The notes beneath the pieces are model-generated. The model ran no database searches. It was given only the letters and a program-made list of their open reading frames with translations, and was not told the DNA's origin. Source: JAIUNP01 sp020161975 (GTDB lineage: Bacteria > Pseudomonadota > Alphaproteobacteria > Rhizobiales > Beijerinckiaceae). From it: 31,751 bases of DNA. Both the position numbers and the translations under genes were made by a program. Shown in pieces: positions 29,906 through 31,751 of this stretch. The DNA lies in assembly GCA_036745275.1 (NCBI GenBank), contig DAIOGK010000032.1, positions 1 through 31,751 of the forward strand, given 5' to 3'. Every line of letters starts with the position of its first letter. The stretch's first letter is position 1.

Positions 29906-31751
29906 ATGACCGCTCTTTGGATCGTGATCCTCCTCGGCGCGCTGTCGATCGTCTATGCCTTCATCACCATCAACCAGGTGATGGCGGCGGACGCCGGCAA
30001 CGAGCGGATGCAGGAGATTTCGGGCGCCGTCGCTGAAGGCGCGGCCGCATACCTCAATCGCCAGTACACCACCATCGGCATCGTCGGTGCCGTGATCTTT
30101 GTCGGCGCCTGGCTGCTGCTCGGCCTGCCGGTGGCGATCGGCTTCCTCATTGGCGCGGTTCTTTCTGGCGTTGCTGGTTATATCGGCATGAACGTGTCGG
30201 TGCGCGCCAACGTGCGCACGGCGGCGGCGGCAATCAAGTCGCTGGCCGGCGGTCTCGACATTGCCTTCAAGGCGGGCGCTGTCACCGGCATGCTGGTGGC
30301 CGGCCTCGCGCTGCTCGGTGTGGCGATCTACTACGCGGTTCTGACGGTCGGTATGGGGCATTCGCCCGCCAGCCGCACCGTGATCGACGCGCTCGTCGCC
30401 CTTGGCTTCGGCGCCTCGCTCATCTCGATCTTTGCTCGTCTCGGCGGTGGCATCTTCACCAAGGGCGCCGATGTGGGCGCCGACCTTGTGGGCAAGGTGG
30501 AAGCCGGTATTCCGGAAGACGACCCGCGCAACCCGGCCACCATCGCCGACAACGTGGGCGACAACGTGGGCGACTGCGCCGGCATGGCTGCCGACCTCTT
30601 TGAAACCTATGCGGTGACGGTCGTCGCCACCATGGTTCTGGCGGCGATCTTCTTCGGCGCGGCAGCAAACCTCGGCACGATCATCGTCTATCCGCTGATG
30701 ATCTGCGGTGTCTGCATCGTCACCTCGATCATCGGCACGTATTTCGTGAAGCTCGGCCCGAACAACAACATCATGGGCGCGCTCTACAAGGGCCTCATCG
30801 CCACGGGCGTCCTGTCCATCGGCGGTCTGGCTGCCGCCAACGCCCTGACCATCGGCTGGGGCGAGATCGGCAAGGTCGGCGGCATGGCGATCACCGGCAC
30901 GAACCTGTTCTGGTGCGGCCTCATCGGCCTCGTCGTGACGGCGCTCATCGTCGTGATCACCGAGTATTACACCGGCACCAACAAGCGTCCGGTCAACTCG
31001 ATTGCGCAGGCCTCGGTCACCGGTCACGGCACCAACGTCATCCAGGGCCTCGCGGTCTCGCTGGAATCGACGGCGATGCCGGCCATGGTCATCGTCGCGG
31101 GCATCATCGTCACCTACCAGCTCGCCGGCCTGTTCGGCACGGCGATTGCGGCCACCACCATGCTCGGCCTCGCCGGCATGATCGTGGCGCTCGATGCCTT
31201 CGGCCCGGTGACGGACAACGCCGGCGGCATTGCCGAAATGGCCGGGCTTCCGAAGGAAGTGCGCCATTCGACCGACGCGCTCGATGCGGTCGGCAACACC
31301 ACCAAGGCCGTGACGAAGGGCTATGCCATCGGTTCGGCGGGCCTGGGTGCGCTGGTTTTGTTCGCGGCCTACAGCTACGATCTGAACCACTTCATTGCGG
31401 AAGCGAACAAGGCAGGCTCGACCCTCTATCCCTACTTCAAGGGCATGAACACGGTCTCCTTCGACCTGTCCAACCCCTACGTGGTGGCGGGCCTGATCTT
31501 CGGCGGCCTGATCCCCTATCTGTTCGGCGGCATCGCCATGACCGCGGTCGGCAAGGCTGCCGGCTCGGTGGTGGAGGAAGTCCGTCGCCAGTTCCGGGAA
31601 ATGCCGGGCATCATGGAGGGCACCCAGAAGCCCGACTACGCCCGCGCGGTCGATCTGCTCACCAAGGCGGCGATCAAGGAGATGATCATCCCCTCGCTGC
31701 TGCCGGTGCTCGCCCCGATCGTCGCCTATTACGCGGTGCTGCTGGTTTCCG
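29906..31751 (+). CDS. hppA: K+-independent H+-translocating membrane pyrophosphatase HppA (3' end outside window)
   Basis: HppA pumps protons across the membrane using pyrophosphate. About 615 residues are visible; the family is usually around 700, so the last ~90 are missing at the window edge. The catalytic loop GADVGADLVGKVEAGIPEDD with the following NPATIADNVGDNVGDCAGMAADLFE is intact. The selectivity motif is GNTTKAVTKGYAIGSA, with Lys467; this Lys, in place of Ala, marks the K+-independent class. Start ATG 29906 has GGGACA five bases upstream. No stop codon occurs within the window. Preceded by a 163-base leader with hairpins. Confidence 0.95.
   Translation, partial: MTALWIVILLGALSIVYAFITINQVMAADAGNERMQEISGAVAEGAAAYLNRQYTTIGIVGAVIFVGAWLLLGLPVAIGFLIGAVLSGVAGYIGMNVSVRANVRTAAAAIKSLAGGLDIAFKAGAVTGMLVAGLALLGVAIYYAVLTVGMGHSPASRTVIDALVALGFGASLISIFARLGGGIFTKGADVGADLVGKVEAGIPEDDPRNPATIADNVGDNVGDCAGMAADLFETYAVTVVATMVLAAIFFGAAANLGTIIVYPLMICGVCIVTSIIGTYFVKLGPNNNIMGALYKGLIATGVLSIGGLAAANALTIGWGEIGKVGGMAITGTNLFWCGLIGLVVTALIVVITEYYTGTNKRPVNSIAQASVTGHGTNVIQGLAVSLESTAMPAMVIVAGIIVTYQLAGLFGTAIAATTMLGLAGMIVALDAFGPVTDNAGGIAEMAGLPKEVRHSTDALDAVGNTTKAVTKGYAIGSAGLGALVLFAAYSYDLNHFIAEANKAGSTLYPYFKGMNTVSFDLSNPYVVAGLIFGGLIPYLFGGIAMTAVGKAAGSVVEEVRRQFREMPGIMEGTQKPDYARAVDLLTKAAIKEMIIPSLLPVLAPIVAYYAVLLVS

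Noticed and set aside
29888..31390. A 500-codon minus-strand open frame opposite hppA
   Set aside because: Shadow of hppA, with a highly charged Asp/His/Arg-rich translation typical of antisense frames in G+C-rich DNA.
1..31751. CRISPR arrays, insertion sequences, prophage genes
   Set aside because: No regularly spaced repeats, no transposase or phage structural proteins, and no terminal inverted repeats were seen.

Overview
The window looks like chromosomal DNA of an alphaproteobacterium with high G+C content, probably of the order Hyphomicrobiales (Rhizobiales). The signs are gene content and order: a short RNase E/G gene, yacG and tRNA-Phe; pdxJ-acpS-lepB-rnc-era-recO; a bacterial aspartate/glutamate leucyltransferase gene (bpt); an LdtR-type MarR regulator beside an L,D-transpeptidase; glyA-nrdR-ribD-ribE; ribH-nusB; and a K+-independent proton-pumping pyrophosphatase. 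No rRNA gene, insertion sequence, prophage or CRISPR array is visible. I cannot name the genus.

Layout. 1-763: 3' end of an RNase E/G-family gene, yacG and tRNA-Phe. 764-2347: a gene-poor stretch, a small lipoprotein gene and a convergent one-helix membrane protein of unknown function. 2474-6842: the pdxJ-acpS-lepB-rnc-era-recO operon (vitamin B6, acyl-carrier-protein activation, signal peptidase, RNA processing, ribosome assembly, repair). 6891-8610: an RDD membrane protein, the leucyl transferase and a SpoIIAA/STAS-like protein. 8614-10289: a tautomerase and a small ORF, divergent from a LysR regulator across an AT-rich operator-like spacer. 10324-12567: parC on the minus strand. 12709-14789: a 74-residue orphan, thiL (minus) and ldtR. 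15147-17143: the L,D-transpeptidase and two small proteins. 17270-21497: glyA, an AT-rich orphan gene, nrdR, ribD and ribE, tightly packed. 21499-23861: hemB and a LivH-like permease with an odd N-terminus (minus). 24081-27225: a 3-hydroxyisobutyryl-CoA hydrolase-type enzyme, two small proteins, ribH and nusB. 27266-28486: an MFS transporter (minus). 28551-29742: a HAD phosphatase and a lipoprotein. 29906 to the end: hppA, cut by the window edge.

Most of the window is conserved housekeeping DNA with short overlaps typical of translational coupling (GTGA, TTGA and TGATG junctions). The clearest anomaly is the gene at 18555-19298. It is a very AT-rich membrane-protein gene fitted between glyA and nrdR without breaking the operon: it starts one base after the glyA stop, and its own stop shares a base with the nrdR start. 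Other points worth following are hairpins and a CCTCC segment between ldtR and the transpeptidase gene, repeated CAACATT motifs upstream of ldtR, an 18-bp perfect palindrome upstream of ribH, overlapping hairpins in the hppA leader, an unusual zinc-site spacing in RibD, and a fusion-like permease coupled to hemB. The riboflavin genes are split by about 4.7 kb of other genes, and thiL lies far from nusB, so local rearrangement relative to other alphaproteobacteria is likely.
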